Source of the DNA: Planctomicrobium sp051465645
Lineage (GTDB): Bacteria; Planctomycetota; Planctomycetia; Planctomycetales; Planctomycetaceae
Assembly: GCF_051465645.1 (NCBI RefSeq)
Contig: NZ_CP195790.1
Coordinates: 5,270,001 to 5,334,000 of the forward strand
Direction: 5' to 3'
Length of the DNA stretch: 64,000 nucleotides
The notes below the pieces were generated by a model that saw only the letters and a list, made by a program, of their open reading frames with translations, was not told where the DNA came from and did not search any database. Made by a program: the position numbers and the translations under genes. This document shows, piece after piece, positions 55,675-64,000 of the stretch (positions are counted from its first letter, which is position 1; each line of letters begins with the position of its first letter).

Positions 55675-56579
55675 CGAACTGGAACCGATAGCTGTTTGGC
55701 GTCTTTGTCCATGATTGAGACGAACGAAACGACATAGCGCTGTAGTGCAATTGACAGTGGTCCCGTAACATCTCCTGTTCGAACTTCTTTAGTCAGCAAG
55801 CCGAGGAGTTCGGCCTTCACTGCCGGTGTAATCTCGGACTCGCCTGAAAACACGAGATTGCGAACGAGCTGGTCAACGATTGGTCGTACCGGTTCAATCA
55901 GGTCGTCAGCGAGGCAAAATGCGTTGCTACGGTTCGAATGCTGAACACCTAAAGCGGGATTCAGCCCGGCAGAGACAATGGAACGAGCCAGCGCAGCACG
56001 AAGAATGGCGTAACCGTAGTTCAGCATCGCATTAATGCCATTTCCATCCGGATCGCGGCGGAATGGATGGCGCTCCTCGGCGGCCTGAGGCGATTCCATC
56101 AGCCAGGCGGACCAATAGAAGCGGGCAGCAAGCGCTTCTCGATTGTCAGGATCGCCTGACCGGACTCTCGCGGCGAGTTGCTTCAAACGGCGTTCAGTCG
56201 GGGAGTCTGGTGTCAAATTTTCCGCCTGCGCAAGAATCTTGGCGCGAACGATTTGCTGCCAAACACGCTTCTTCGTTGGAGCGGTCATTGCGATCTGCAG
56301 CCGGAGACGCGACACAACTTCCGTATGCTCCCCGACAGGTAGGAGCATTCCGCAGGGAAGATGATTGCGACCGCAGATCACTAGAACCGCATCTTGCTCA
56401 GCGAGTTCGACGAGTGCCGAGTGTGTATAGGTCGTTTGAGGATGTTCAACGACTACAACGCCGAGATCCTCACTGGGAAAACTCGCAATGACCGAACCTT
56501 CGCGTTTCAGCAACAGTTGACGTTGTTTCGCTGATAAATGTGCAGGCTCCTGCGAAATCTCGATTGTTCGCTTGATCAT
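55641..56579 (-). CDS. cas1: CRISPR-associated integrase Cas1 (type II)
   Basis: Cas1 (312 aa) is the DNA integrase for new spacers. It starts MIKRTIEISQEPAHLSAKQRQLLLKREG, a typical type II-C Cas1 start. Metal-ligand regions include the Glu in ARSIVSAGLNPALG-type context and FCLADDLIEPVRPIVDQLV, with its conserved Asp/Glu. The ATG at 56579 is preferred; a TTG 54 bases upstream is unlikely. It lies 92 bp after the cas9 stop. Confidence 0.95.
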   Translation of the reverse strand: MIKRTIEISQEPAHLSAKQRQLLLKREGSVIASFPSEDLGVVVVEHPQTTYTHSALVELAEQDAVLVICGRNHLPCGMLLPVGEHTEVVSRLRLQIAMTAPTKKRVWQQIVRAKILAQAENLTPDSPTERRLKQLAARVRSGDPDNREALAARFYWSAWLMESPQAAEERHPFRRDPDGNGINAMLNYGYAILRAALARSIVSAGLNPALGVQHSNRSNAFCLADDLIEPVRPIVDQLVRNLVFSGESEITPAVKAELLGLLTKEVRTGDVTGPLSIALQRYVVSFVSIMDKDAKQLSVPVRCKSATIAACG

Positions 56580-56671
56580 GGAGACGCCTTGATATTGTGT
56601 TCTGCGCCTCCCTGCAAGCGAATGTTCACTCAAGCTTTCAGCAAGGAATTAGCTAAGTCAAGCGAGAATCG

Positions 56672-59600
56672 TCAATCCTCAAGAAGTTTTTGAACCTGTC
56701 CCAAGGGACTGATACTCACTTTGAAAGGGAATTCAGATCCTTCTGGTGCGAGGTTTTTCAAGTTTGATGCGGCGACTCCGATTTCACGCCGCTTCGAATC
56801 TGGTAAGACAATTCCGTTTTCATCCTTTTCCCCCTTCGCTCGACGTGCATCCCAATGGTGCATGAAATAAATCGTTCGCGACTTGTCGAGTTTAAAAACG
56901 ACGAAGTAATCTGCCTGACCCGTCTCTTCATTCTTCATAAAGACCGTTTCGCCAGCGGCCAGCGACATGATGAATCGCCCCTGCTCTGAGTCATCAGAGC
57001 GATTGACTGCACTTTGCTTTTTCTGGCGAACACGCTGGGCCGCCTCATGCATTGAAACAACCGTGCCAGACCATCTCCCTTTGGAATCTTCCCTGATTTC
57101 GATGTGATGATTGTTTCCGCCCACGTAGGCCCTGTCGGCGCGAGAGCGTTCGTGAGGCTGTAATTCTCCGTCTTTGCCTGTATCACGCACCCACTTTCCT
57201 TGTTCACTGTCCCAGCGTTTGCGATGAACAATGACCGGATCAGACATGGTGCGTAACAGCTTCACCCGTTTGATGGGAACACCGCTGGCCTGACGGATGG
57301 CTCCTGCTGCAACAGCCTGCAAAAGTTCCTTGTCGGTGAATTCGTCCGGATTGAGGAGATACTGCTTCCGGATCTTTCCATCACGGTCTTTCTCCGTGTA
57401 TTCGAAGGCCGCGAGGCACGCTCTGATTTGCCGCCGCAGATCGAGATCACGCACTAAACCGCTTTTTCCAGGGGATGGGTCGATTAATGGAGCCACAAAC
57501 TCCGGAGACTCAACCAGTGCTTTGGCGACCATCTTGGCATCTCGGATTGTCTTGGCGTTCCCATTTTGAACGAGTTCCTCTGCAAGCCGCTTCACAGAAT
57601 CCGCCTTCTTCTCGGGTTCTGGCAGTCGCAAATGTGCCGGTGAGAGACCGACTACAGCCTTTCGGCCGAGATAGATGTTCTCCATCCCTGGCACAGGCCC
57701 AAAGAGTGTATCTTCATGAAATTTGCCAAGGATTTTGCGTCCTACAGGGCGATGAGAGACGACGATCGAAGTGACCGCCGATGCTTTCTTCGCGGACTGT
57801 GATGACGACACTTCATATTCACTGAAGATCTGAGACATGACCTGATGTCTGAATGACTTGATGTCGCCCCAAGGTGGGGGAAGGGGCTTGCGGTCATCGG
57901 GCTTTCGTTCACGTTTCCCTTCTTTAACCTCCTGAGCAAACTTCGCCTGCTGTTGCTGATGGTGAGCCAGATCTTGAATCCGAGTTCGGATCAGCCCGTC
58001 TTCTTCAAGATGGGTCTCGTTCACAGGGATGCCGGTGAAGGCAATCGCGACAGCATCGACCGCGTGTTCGCGATGGTCACCTCGATTTTTCAAAGAGGCC
58101 TGCTGCACTTCATCTGTGGGCGATTCGCTTGGCTTGATCAGTTTTTGGAACAGCTGCCAGTCTTTTCTGAGCTGATGAGTATACGAGCCAATGGTGACAA
58201 AGATCCGCCGTTTGCCACCTTCGAGGTGCGACCTTTCGGTGGGCCACAGAGCCGATTGCAAATAAGACTGCACCTGTCGAGCGGCATAGGCGGTATCAGT
58301 GAGTTGACTTCCTCGCCATTCCTGTGGCTGGTCTTCTCGCGAAAAGTTCTGCCATTTTGCGGCGTAGTCCTTCCTCGTGAAGAACTCTTGCGGGTCTCCC
58401 TTGGCCGGTTCGTGGTTCTCCATGAAAGCCATTGGGCGACTTTTCTGATCAAACTCTTCGCCCCACCACTGACGCGGGGTCAGTCTTCCTTTATTCCGGT
58501 TGGCCTCTCTCCTGCATAAGACTCGGTTACTCCAGGCATTACTTCCCCCCAATGCCCGAGGGACAATGTGGTCGATCTCCAGTCCCGTGCCGCGCGCTGC
58601 CATCAACGGTGTAATCAGGCCATGTTGATCGCCGCTATAGGCACACATTCCTTTCTGCTGGATTGCCAGAATGACACGGTCGATTGCTGCTTGCAGTTGA
58701 TTATGGCTGAGAGTGTGGAAAGAGGATCCGAATTCTGGCTGGATGTACTTCTCAATAATTTGCTTGCGAATTCGCTCGCGCTTGCGATTAAGCGCGAGCA
58801 TCCAGTCGGCTTGCTTCTTGGACTTTTTCGCCTCACGTGCGAACTCGATCACAATTCGATCCGGCTTCTTTCCTTTGTGGGCTCGCATGTGAGCGATGAC
58901 ATGCCGGCGAACTTCATGAATGGCTTTTCGAACTACGGGATTACTGAGCATCGGAGCAGGGGGCAATTCATTCTTGTGCTTCAGCATGTAATGGCGATCC
59001 GCCTTTGTGAGCGTTTTTGCTCCTAAACGGTATCGTTTTCTCTGATCGTCCGTTGCCGAATTCTGTTGGTCATCGGCGAACATTTCACGGGCTTCGATCT
59101 GCGTGGGCCAGCGATGTTTCACAGGATTGAAACCGGACTCCTTAAGCCATTTCCAGCGAATTATCTTTCCTGATTTTCTATCGAGACCACAGAACGCAGT
59201 GCACAAGTAGGGCAGAAGATTCACGAGTGCCGTCCGAGAAAGATTCACTCTCCGTTCCATTTTGGGGCGAGCCTTCCATGCTGAGACAAGCTGATCCGCC
59301 ACTGAAGAGTTCAGTCCCATCCGAACTGCAATTGCATGCAGGCGTTCGGCGTCTTCCAAAATCGCAGGATCACACTTCAGCAGGGCTTTGTTGAGTCCTT
59401 CCTTCTTGTTCTCAGGCCATTGGTCCCATTCCGCTTCTCCGATCGCTCCGATCACAATTTCACGGTGAAACCAGTCAGTATTGATTTCTCGGTCATCGCC
59501 TCCGTCGAAGTTCAATACTGGCCAGAACCGTGCGGGAATTTCGGACTTTTTGAGTGTCTTCGTATCAATCCCCAGCACCTGCTTGAGCGTTGCGATCGAC

Positions 59601-60799
59601 ACTGTTTTCTGAGATTGCAATCGGGCGATAACCTTGTCACGCTCGTCCGGGAGCAGACAGCGGGCAAACCCGTTTTCTGGAAAACGGATGCGCAGATTAT
59701 TGACTGTTTCGATCACTCGATAATACGAAGCGTGGCGATCTGCAATCGGGGCGCAGCGATCCGTCGGCTCCAGATCACAGCGACCTAGAGTGTTTATGTT
59801 CCAGTAAGTTAGGCGTTGCCCGAAGATCGCTCCCTGATGCCGCCATTTGGAATCACGAGTTGGATTATCCAGCGAGATTCTCAATGCCTGCTGCTGATCG
59901 ACCGTCAGTGAGCCCAGTGCCCCGTCACGTTGGATTTGGCGCTCCCAAAGCTGCTCGAATTCATCCCGGATCATGGATCGGTCTGCATGAAACTCGAACT
60001 GGTCTGCGCGGTTCCGAATCGGATCTTCGTAAAGAGAAACTCCACCCTGCGCACTCGTTTTTGGTGACCCATCCGGATTGGTGAGGAGGTGCCGTCGTTT
60101 ATCTCGCAAGTCGGCGACGAAGCGACCAAACGTTACAGACTGGCTATCCATGACCGTGCGACAAAGGATCTTGAGTTCGTCGCAGACATCTTCATAGTTA
60201 CGACGAAGATCTTTCTTCTCTGGTGCACCCTCGGCTTCAGGAGTCGATTCCTTGCCTGCCGTGCGGGACATCTGTTTCTGGAGCGACTCAATCTCCTGTT
60301 TCAATTCTTGAGCAAGTTTTTGGTGTTCGGTGGTTCCATATTGCTCCATCATCGTGAGGTGGAGACGCGACATGGCTTGCTTGACTTTGCCTTCGGAATC
60401 GAGATCGGCGTCGAAGCCCACCGCTCCCCGCCGCTGCATCAGATGAATGAGCACGCGACCAAACTCGTGAGCGGTGAGTGGTGCGGACAGTCCACGTCGT
60501 CGCAACTCCCAGGGATCACTCTGGAAGAGCATCTGCAACTCAATGTTTGTGGCTGGCAGGAGACCGGCATTTGTCAAGATCCGACGGGCGATTCGCTTGC
60601 GATTGGAACGCCTGGCGAGATTGCGACGCAGCGAACGTTTGGCTCGCCGGTCCTGATTTCTCGGGGCTCCTCGTTTGTCGTCGGCTTCGTCGACACCCGC
60701 AGGAAACACGCTGACACCCGCGACGATCTCCTGCTTCTTAGTGTCGACCCAGGCACTGCCAACCGAGTTGGAACCGATATCAAGTCCAAGCGCAATCAT
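56672..60799 (-). CDS. cas9: Cas9 effector nuclease, large type II-C-like
   Basis: The RNA-guided DNA nuclease, about 1,375 aa from ATG 60799; a TTG at 60904 would add 35 residues unlike Cas9. RuvC-I is LGLDIGSNSVGSAW with catalytic Asp7. An Arg-rich bridge helix follows (QDRRAKRSLRRNLARRS). RuvC-II is DRIVIEFARE (about 650), HNH is EIDHIVPRALGGSNAWSN with the catalytic His (about 741) and the NRNKG helix, and RuvC-III is HREHAVDAVAIA (about 913). All catalytic residues are present. About 460 residues follow RuvC-III, a large wedge/PAM-interacting part. Csn2 and Cas4 are absent, giving a II-C-type gene set, yet the length is near type II-A proteins. Confidence 0.97.
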   Translation of the reverse strand: MIALGLDIGSNSVGSAWVDTKKQEIVAGVSVFPAGVDEADDKRGAPRNQDRRAKRSLRRNLARRSNRKRIARRILTNAGLLPATNIELQMLFQSDPWELRRRGLSAPLTAHEFGRVLIHLMQRRGAVGFDADLDSEGKVKQAMSRLHLTMMEQYGTTEHQKLAQELKQEIESLQKQMSRTAGKESTPEAEGAPEKKDLRRNYEDVCDELKILCRTVMDSQSVTFGRFVADLRDKRRHLLTNPDGSPKTSAQGGVSLYEDPIRNRADQFEFHADRSMIRDEFEQLWERQIQRDGALGSLTVDQQQALRISLDNPTRDSKWRHQGAIFGQRLTYWNINTLGRCDLEPTDRCAPIADRHASYYRVIETVNNLRIRFPENGFARCLLPDERDKVIARLQSQKTVSIATLKQVLGIDTKTLKKSEIPARFWPVLNFDGGDDREINTDWFHREIVIGAIGEAEWDQWPENKKEGLNKALLKCDPAILEDAERLHAIAVRMGLNSSVADQLVSAWKARPKMERRVNLSRTALVNLLPYLCTAFCGLDRKSGKIIRWKWLKESGFNPVKHRWPTQIEAREMFADDQQNSATDDQRKRYRLGAKTLTKADRHYMLKHKNELPPAPMLSNPVVRKAIHEVRRHVIAHMRAHKGKKPDRIVIEFAREAKKSKKQADWMLALNRKRERIRKQIIEKYIQPEFGSSFHTLSHNQLQAAIDRVILAIQQKGMCAYSGDQHGLITPLMAARGTGLEIDHIVPRALGGSNAWSNRVLCRREANRNKGRLTPRQWWGEEFDQKSRPMAFMENHEPAKGDPQEFFTRKDYAAKWQNFSREDQPQEWRGSQLTDTAYAARQVQSYLQSALWPTERSHLEGGKRRIFVTIGSYTHQLRKDWQLFQKLIKPSESPTDEVQQASLKNRGDHREHAVDAVAIAFTGIPVNETHLEEDGLIRTRIQDLAHHQQQQAKFAQEVKEGKRERKPDDRKPLPPPWGDIKSFRHQVMSQIFSEYEVSSSQSAKKASAVTSIVVSHRPVGRKILGKFHEDTLFGPVPGMENIYLGRKAVVGLSPAHLRLPEPEKKADSVKRLAEELVQNGNAKTIRDAKMVAKALVESPEFVAPLIDPSPGKSGLVRDLDLRRQIRACLAAFEYTEKDRDGKIRKQYLLNPDEFTDKELLQAVAAGAIRQASGVPIKRVKLLRTMSDPVIVHRKRWDSEQGKWVRDTGKDGELQPHERSRADRAYVGGNNHHIEIREDSKGRWSGTVVSMHEAAQRVRQKKQSAVNRSDDSEQGRFIMSLAAGETVFMKNEETGQADYFVVFKLDKSRTIYFMHHWDARRAKGEKDENGIVLPDSKRREIGVAASNLKNLAPEGSEFPFKVSISPLGQVQKLLED

Positions 60800-61180
60800 C
60801 TGGCACCCCGCGCAGGAGCCCGAACATTTGTCGCCGAGCAGAAGGTACTCAGCAAGAAAACAAACGAAAGCGTGGCCCGCTCTTTGTTTAATTAATTCAT
60901 TCAACTGAAGGGGAGTATCCCATCTTATGCTGGTGATTTTCTCATGCAGGTTCAGTTGACAGTATCGAGTGGAAACGTTTTGCCAAACCAGTTATCATGA
61001 AAAAGGGCCGGGACGTTGGTTTTGGACACCAACCCGAAAAGACTTTGGACATCGTCTCAACGTGACCTACCGGTCTGGCCACGCTCCCGGCGCTCCCCGT
61101 TTTCGATTCTGCAATTTGAATAGGGGGTAGTGAGCCCCGTTCTATGTTGAATCCGGCCGGGCTCTTCCAGACCGAACTCG
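60800..61180 (-). other. Long untranslated leader of cas9
   Basis: About 375 bp between the predicted cas9 transcription start (about 61174) and its ATG. No convincing open frame. A short stem (GGTTTTGGACACCAACC region, about 61017-61035) is possible. The length leaves room for post-transcriptional control. Confidence 0.4.
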
Positions 61181-61209
61181 ATTTTATTTTGTAGTTGCAG
61201 TTTAGTCAA
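61181..61209 (-). promoter_or_regulatory. Predicted sigma70 promoter of cas9
   Basis: On the minus strand TTGACT (61209-61204) and TAAAAT (61186-61181) are separated by exactly 17 bp, close to consensus. Predicted start near 61174. Confidence 0.65.
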
Positions 61210-61223
61210 GCATGTCGTATAAA
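61195..61223 (+). promoter_or_regulatory. Possible plus-strand promoter for a long tracr transcript
   Basis: TTGCAG (61195-61200) and TATAAA (61218-61223), 17 bp apart, overlap the cas9 promoter in the opposite direction. The -10 is good and the -35 weak. A start near 61230 would give a transcript of about 260 nt spanning the repeat-like segment and the tracrRNA. Confidence 0.45.
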
Positions 61224-61275
61224 ATCGATGTCGTGAGTGTTTGCCTTATCATTGGCTCTGAAAACGGATTTTATA

Positions 61276-61310
61276 GTTGCGGACTGCGAGCAGAAATGAA
61301 GATCTGGGAA
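61276..61310 (+). repeat. Degenerate CRISPR-repeat-like segment upstream of tracrRNA
   Basis: The first 12 bases (61276-61287) equal the start of the array repeat (GTTGCGGACTGC), and ATGaAGATCTG further on echoes the repeat middle. It lies 95 bp before the anti-repeat, in the same orientation. Its GTTGCG can pair with CGCAAC of the anti-repeat end at 61401-61406. Confidence 0.75.
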
Positions 61311-61370
61311 ACGTGAGTAATCGCGATGTCTGACTTGAAATGATCTTCCATGAAGGTTACTTTCATATCC

Positions 61371-61491
61371 AGTCTAACAGATCCGTTCCCGCGAGTTCTT
61401 CGCAACAAGACAGGCTCTTGCAAAAGAGACTGATCGTAGGCACTGATCAACAACCACCGTAGCCCGCATGACCTGCGGCCTACGGTTTTTT
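61371..61491 (+). ncRNA. tracrRNA
   Basis: The anti-repeat at 61371-61406 matches the reverse complement of the array repeat at 29 of 36 positions, perfect over the first 14 (AGTCTAACAGATCC) and last 6 (CGCAAC), with a mismatched bulge region near the 3' side. The tail holds a nexus-like hairpin CTCTT-GCAA-AAGAG (about 61416-61429) and a rho-independent terminator at 61457-61491. A weak promoter (TTGAAA 61335-61340, 17 bp, TACTTT 61358-61363) would start transcription at about 61370. The RNA pairs with pre-crRNA and is bound by Cas9. Confidence 0.92.
61457..61491 (+). terminator. tracrRNA terminator
   Basis: CCGTAG-c-CCGCA pairs with TGCGG-c-CTACGG across a TGACC loop, followed by six T residues. 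Confidence 0.9.
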
Positions 61492-61695
61492 AATGCGCTA
61501 AGCATCATTAGGCTTGACTTCTCACTCTTCTGGTCTGTCGCTGTGACACCTCCGGTAATCTTGAGGTCCACGACCAGACAGCGAGTTGCCCTAGCGACTC
61601 CCGATCGAGCCAGAGAAAGCGACCTTCATGCGGCATTCTCTCATTGGGCACTGAATAATACCGGCTGAATCCGGTAGGTTCGGGAGAATTGTGAG

Positions 61696-62241
61696 CTACG
61701 GACTGAAGTCTGTCACTAACGATGGTGTCACTTGGAAATAGTCGCCTCCATCCATGGGCCCAGTTCTCTCCGGAAGTCGAATGTACACCGTTACCACCTC
61801 GTCAGTGACCGTTCCGCTTGAAGCCACGCTGGATCCTCGTGCCGACAAGTGGCGGCCCCAGTACTGTTTTGCGGATGACGGAACTCCATCAGCATTTTGC
61901 GGGATGTCTTTCCTATGATCGGCTGTATTACCTTGCTGGGGGAACTCCAGATAGGCATCTGTTCCCAAGCAGCGATAATAAGCATAAGGAACTCGTCCTT
62001 TCGCACTGCCGCGGCTGACCTTTTTGCCATGATACGTTTAGCTACAGCAGACACACTCCAGCAATCCTTGCAGCAAATAACATGCACCACGTCTTCGTTC
62101 ACTTCCGAGCAGTCGGTTTTCGGATAATTGCTGCTGCACGGCTGCAAACAGTTCCTCGGAAACGATGTCCGGAACCGCGGAGGTGATCTGCTCGTGTAGA
62201 TCGGTGTCATAGGTTGAACCAGTGCGACGCGGCGTGATCAT
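61696..62241 (-). pseudogene. Serine recombinase remnant (recombinase zinc-ribbon part)
   Basis: The C-terminal half of a large serine recombinase: PDIVSEELFAAVQQQLSENR, RRRGACYLLQGLLECVCC, then an in-frame stop, then YHGKKVSRGSAKGRVPYAYYRCLGTDAY in the same frame. These correspond to the recombinase domain end and its zinc beta-ribbon. The resolvase catalytic domain is missing. It marks an old mobile element just beyond the CRISPR locus. Confidence 0.72.
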
Positions 62242-62480
62242 GCGACCACGTTGCGGACGCCATCAACGAAATGCGTTTGCTCCATCGACATTGAAGTCAG
62301 CAGGTAAATCGGTGTTTGAAGATGGAGTCGGCAGGGAGAAAGCGAAGCAAACTCGAAACGACCAGTCGGTCACTCGATTTTTTATTGTCAGAATCGAAGG
62401 CTGGAAGTCGGCGGTGGGGAGAATGGCGAACTGGAATCGAATTGCCGATTTCCAAGGGAAATGAAATCACCACTGCAGTG

Positions 62481-63050
62481 CTATTCAAGCAGGCCGAGCT
62501 TCCGCAATGAACTCTTCAAACGATTGAGTGTCGGATGTTTCTTCGCCAGTTTTGAGGCCTGACGGCGCGTCATCCTGTCTCCTTCGTCGCAACCGATGGC
62601 TTCGCTAAGAACATGGAGAATATCCGCAGCCGCTTGATAGTTGTCAGTTCCTCGAGCATCGACGCGCAGCTCCGATTCGCGAAGCCATTTGTCCGGATTC
62701 TTGAGCATTTTCTTCATTCTGCCGGCACGTTGGCGCTTAGCTTTGGCGGCTTCTTGTTGAGCTTTTTCCTGAGCCTTGCGAGCCTGCTTCGCATTTTCTT
62801 CGGCCCGAAGAGTCTTCGTTTCCTGCAGCAGCTGGGCCAAAGTTCGCCGCAGATCACTTGTCGGCCAACCGGTAGCAGTCTGCGTTTGGCGAATCTCGGC
62901 GAGAACATTGGCTTTGATACTGGCTGTCTCACTGATCAAAAGTTGCAGCAGCAGGTCTTTTATAGGCTGTTCATCAAGGGCGTTCACCCAGCGATGGGCT
63001 TGTAGCTGTGATTTATCTGCGGGAAGATATTGCCCCTGCGTCGGTGTCAT
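62481..63050 (-). CDS. Hypothetical protein with Lys/Ala-rich coiled coil (189 aa)
   Basis: A soluble protein. Residues 1-80 are helical (DKSQLQAHRWVNALDEQPIKDLLLQLLISETASIKANVLAEIRQ); about 85-115 form a charged coiled coil (ENAKQARKAQEKAQQEAAKAKRQRAGRMKKML); the end has MTRRQASKLAKKHPTLNRLKSSLRKLGLLE. The ATG at 63050 has GGAGG close upstream. The frame is open a little further up without a good start, so it may be the 3' part of a once longer gene. No family is recognised. Confidence 0.55.
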   Translation of the reverse strand: MTPTQGQYLPADKSQLQAHRWVNALDEQPIKDLLLQLLISETASIKANVLAEIRQTQTATGWPTSDLRRTLAQLLQETKTLRAEENAKQARKAQEKAQQEAAKAKRQRAGRMKKMLKNPDKWLRESELRVDARGTDNYQAAADILHVLSEAIGCDEGDRMTRRQASKLAKKHPTLNRLKSSLRKLGLLE

Positions 63051-63800
63051 TTCCGCCTCCGCCAGACTCTTTTCAATTGATTTCCCCCAAGACACTCCCA
63101 CAGAATCTAATTCACAGACAACTCGTCCTGGCGAGCAAGGGGGGCTTCACAGAGCGATGTTCTGCTTGTAACAGAAATCCACTCACCAGTTGTGCTGTTC
63201 TCGAGACTGGAGACTGACTGCGTTCAACAGATCAAGTGCATCGAAATCGCGGGACTCAACCGTACCTGCCATAACCAACGGCAGCACCGTTTGATACGGC
63301 CAGTTCACGCTGTACAAAACATCGGTTTGGTCGCTTCAGCTACAACATCGATATGTGCTTTGTCCGTGAACTGTAAATAAACGTTGGACGTTGCGGCGAT
63401 GAGGATTTCGTCTGGCGTCGGCCTGGACGATTTGCCCCCTCGTCCACTTCAACAGCAGGCGCCGGAATTGCGAGGATGGATCAAGGCAGTCATCATCGCA
63501 TCCACTGAGCATCGCCTCGAGGTCTTGTTCCTTCCGAGTGATACATGTCTCCCGAAGAGCATCAGGCGGACCGGCCCCCGCTCGGGTGAAGCTCATTTCT
63601 AATGTCAGCGGCCGTTTCCCGGGATTATGAGGAGTGGATCCTTGAGGAGATGATTCGTTGCCTCCTCATTTCTGGGAAGAGGACGCGAAGTTCGCAGGAC
63701 AGATGGCTATGATGGACCGTCAGAAGAATACCTCCCGATCGGGGGGGCAGGCCAATTCACCCTGGCGGCCTCCCTCCCAAAACCGTACAGGATTACTGAC
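63051..63800. other. Stretch without a confident gene
   Basis: About 750 bp. A minus-strand frame at 63336-63596 (GQIVQADARRNPHRRNVQRLF) might be a gene fragment but shows no known motif or ribosome binding site. The region precedes the glycosyltransferase gene and should hold its promoter. Confidence 0.35.
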
Positions 63801-64000
63801 ATGAGGGAAATCCACCGTTCGTCAGTTGCCATCATTATTCCATGTCACAACTATGCGCGGTTTCTGGGCGAGGCGATTGAGAGTGCTCTCGCTCAAACCT
63901 GGCTCCCCGCAGAGATTCTGGTGATCCTGGACGGTTGTACTGATGAGAGTGCTGCTGTCGCAGGGCAGTATTTAGGCTATGGAGTTCGAAGTGTTGAAAT
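63801..64000 (+). CDS. Family 2 glycosyltransferase, N-terminal part (cut by window edge)
   Basis: Sixty-six codons are visible, open to the edge. The start MREIHRSSVAIIIPCHNYARF, followed by LGEAIESALAQTW and EILVILDGCTDES, is the nucleotide-sugar-binding beginning of GT-A fold family 2 glycosyltransferases (IIPCHNYARFLGEAIES and a DDGS-like LDGCTDES). Acceptor and sugar are unknown. Confidence 0.85.
   Translation, partial: MREIHRSSVAIIIPCHNYARFLGEAIESALAQTWLPAEILVILDGCTDESAAVAGQYLGYGVRSVE

Noticed and set aside
60089..60895. A 268-codon plus-strand open frame antisense to the cas9 start
   Set aside because: Overlaps the RuvC-I and bridge-helix coding region; no motif or ribosome binding site.
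60800..60904. A 35-residue N-terminal extension of Cas9 starting at a TTG
   Set aside because: Type II Cas9 proteins begin a few residues before RuvC-I; the extension is Cys-rich and unlike the family, and an ATG lies at 60799.

Overview
The window reads as a chromosomal segment of a planctomycete, most likely order Planctomycetales. The evidence is protein content and GC of roughly 55%: several FHA-domain proteins, a DUF1080 secreted hydrolase, a formylglycine-generating-enzyme-like lipoprotein-type protein, a SpoIIE phosphatase, DnaJ-like and Hsp70 paralogues and a large secreted zinc metalloprotease. Genus cannot be fixed from the sequence alone.

1-38.3 kb is core-like chromosome. It holds a partial PrkA kinase, an L,D-transpeptidase, a PLP aminotransferase, MurJ, a nitroreductase, an RlmB-type methyltransferase, a radical SAM protein, TruD, FHA signalling proteins, an MFS carrier, a type IIA topoisomerase B subunit, the yggS-yggU pair, a DUF1080 protein, a histidine kinase, a J-like/Hsp70 pair, a metalloprotease, prfB with its programmed frameshift, a VWA protein, an exported acetolactate decarboxylase, ApbE, a DASS transporter and tRNA-Ser(GGA).

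38.4-47.9 kb starts right after the tRNA and looks like an integrated island. It carries a tyrosine recombinase, an excisionase-like HTH protein and a leftward operon encoding a compact ubiquitin-like conjugation set: a ThiS/ubiquitin-like protein (44.07-44.44 kb), an E2-like domain fused to a cysteine-rich zinc region (42.75-43.84 kb), a JAMM/JAB peptidase (42.20-42.89 kb) and an E1/ThiF adenylyltransferase (41.46-42.13 kb). Small envelope proteins sit upstream, and an XRE regulator diverges from the operon.

47.9-52.5 kb is a transposon graveyard: an IS5-type element nested inside an older transposase, a phage tail-like gene, another transposase remnant and a further IS5-type element.

52.46-61.49 kb is a type II-C-like CRISPR-Cas locus. 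It has an array of 43 full 36-bp repeats and one truncated repeat, then cas2, cas1 and an unusually long cas9 (about 1,375 aa), all on the minus strand. A tracrRNA is encoded upstream of cas9 on the plus strand. A second repeat-like segment lies 95 bp before the tracrRNA anti-repeat, next to overlapping divergent promoters. This arrangement recalls the natural single-guide tracr-L autorepression of S. pyogenes.

61.5-64 kb holds a broken serine recombinase, an unknown gene and the start of a family 2 glycosyltransferase.
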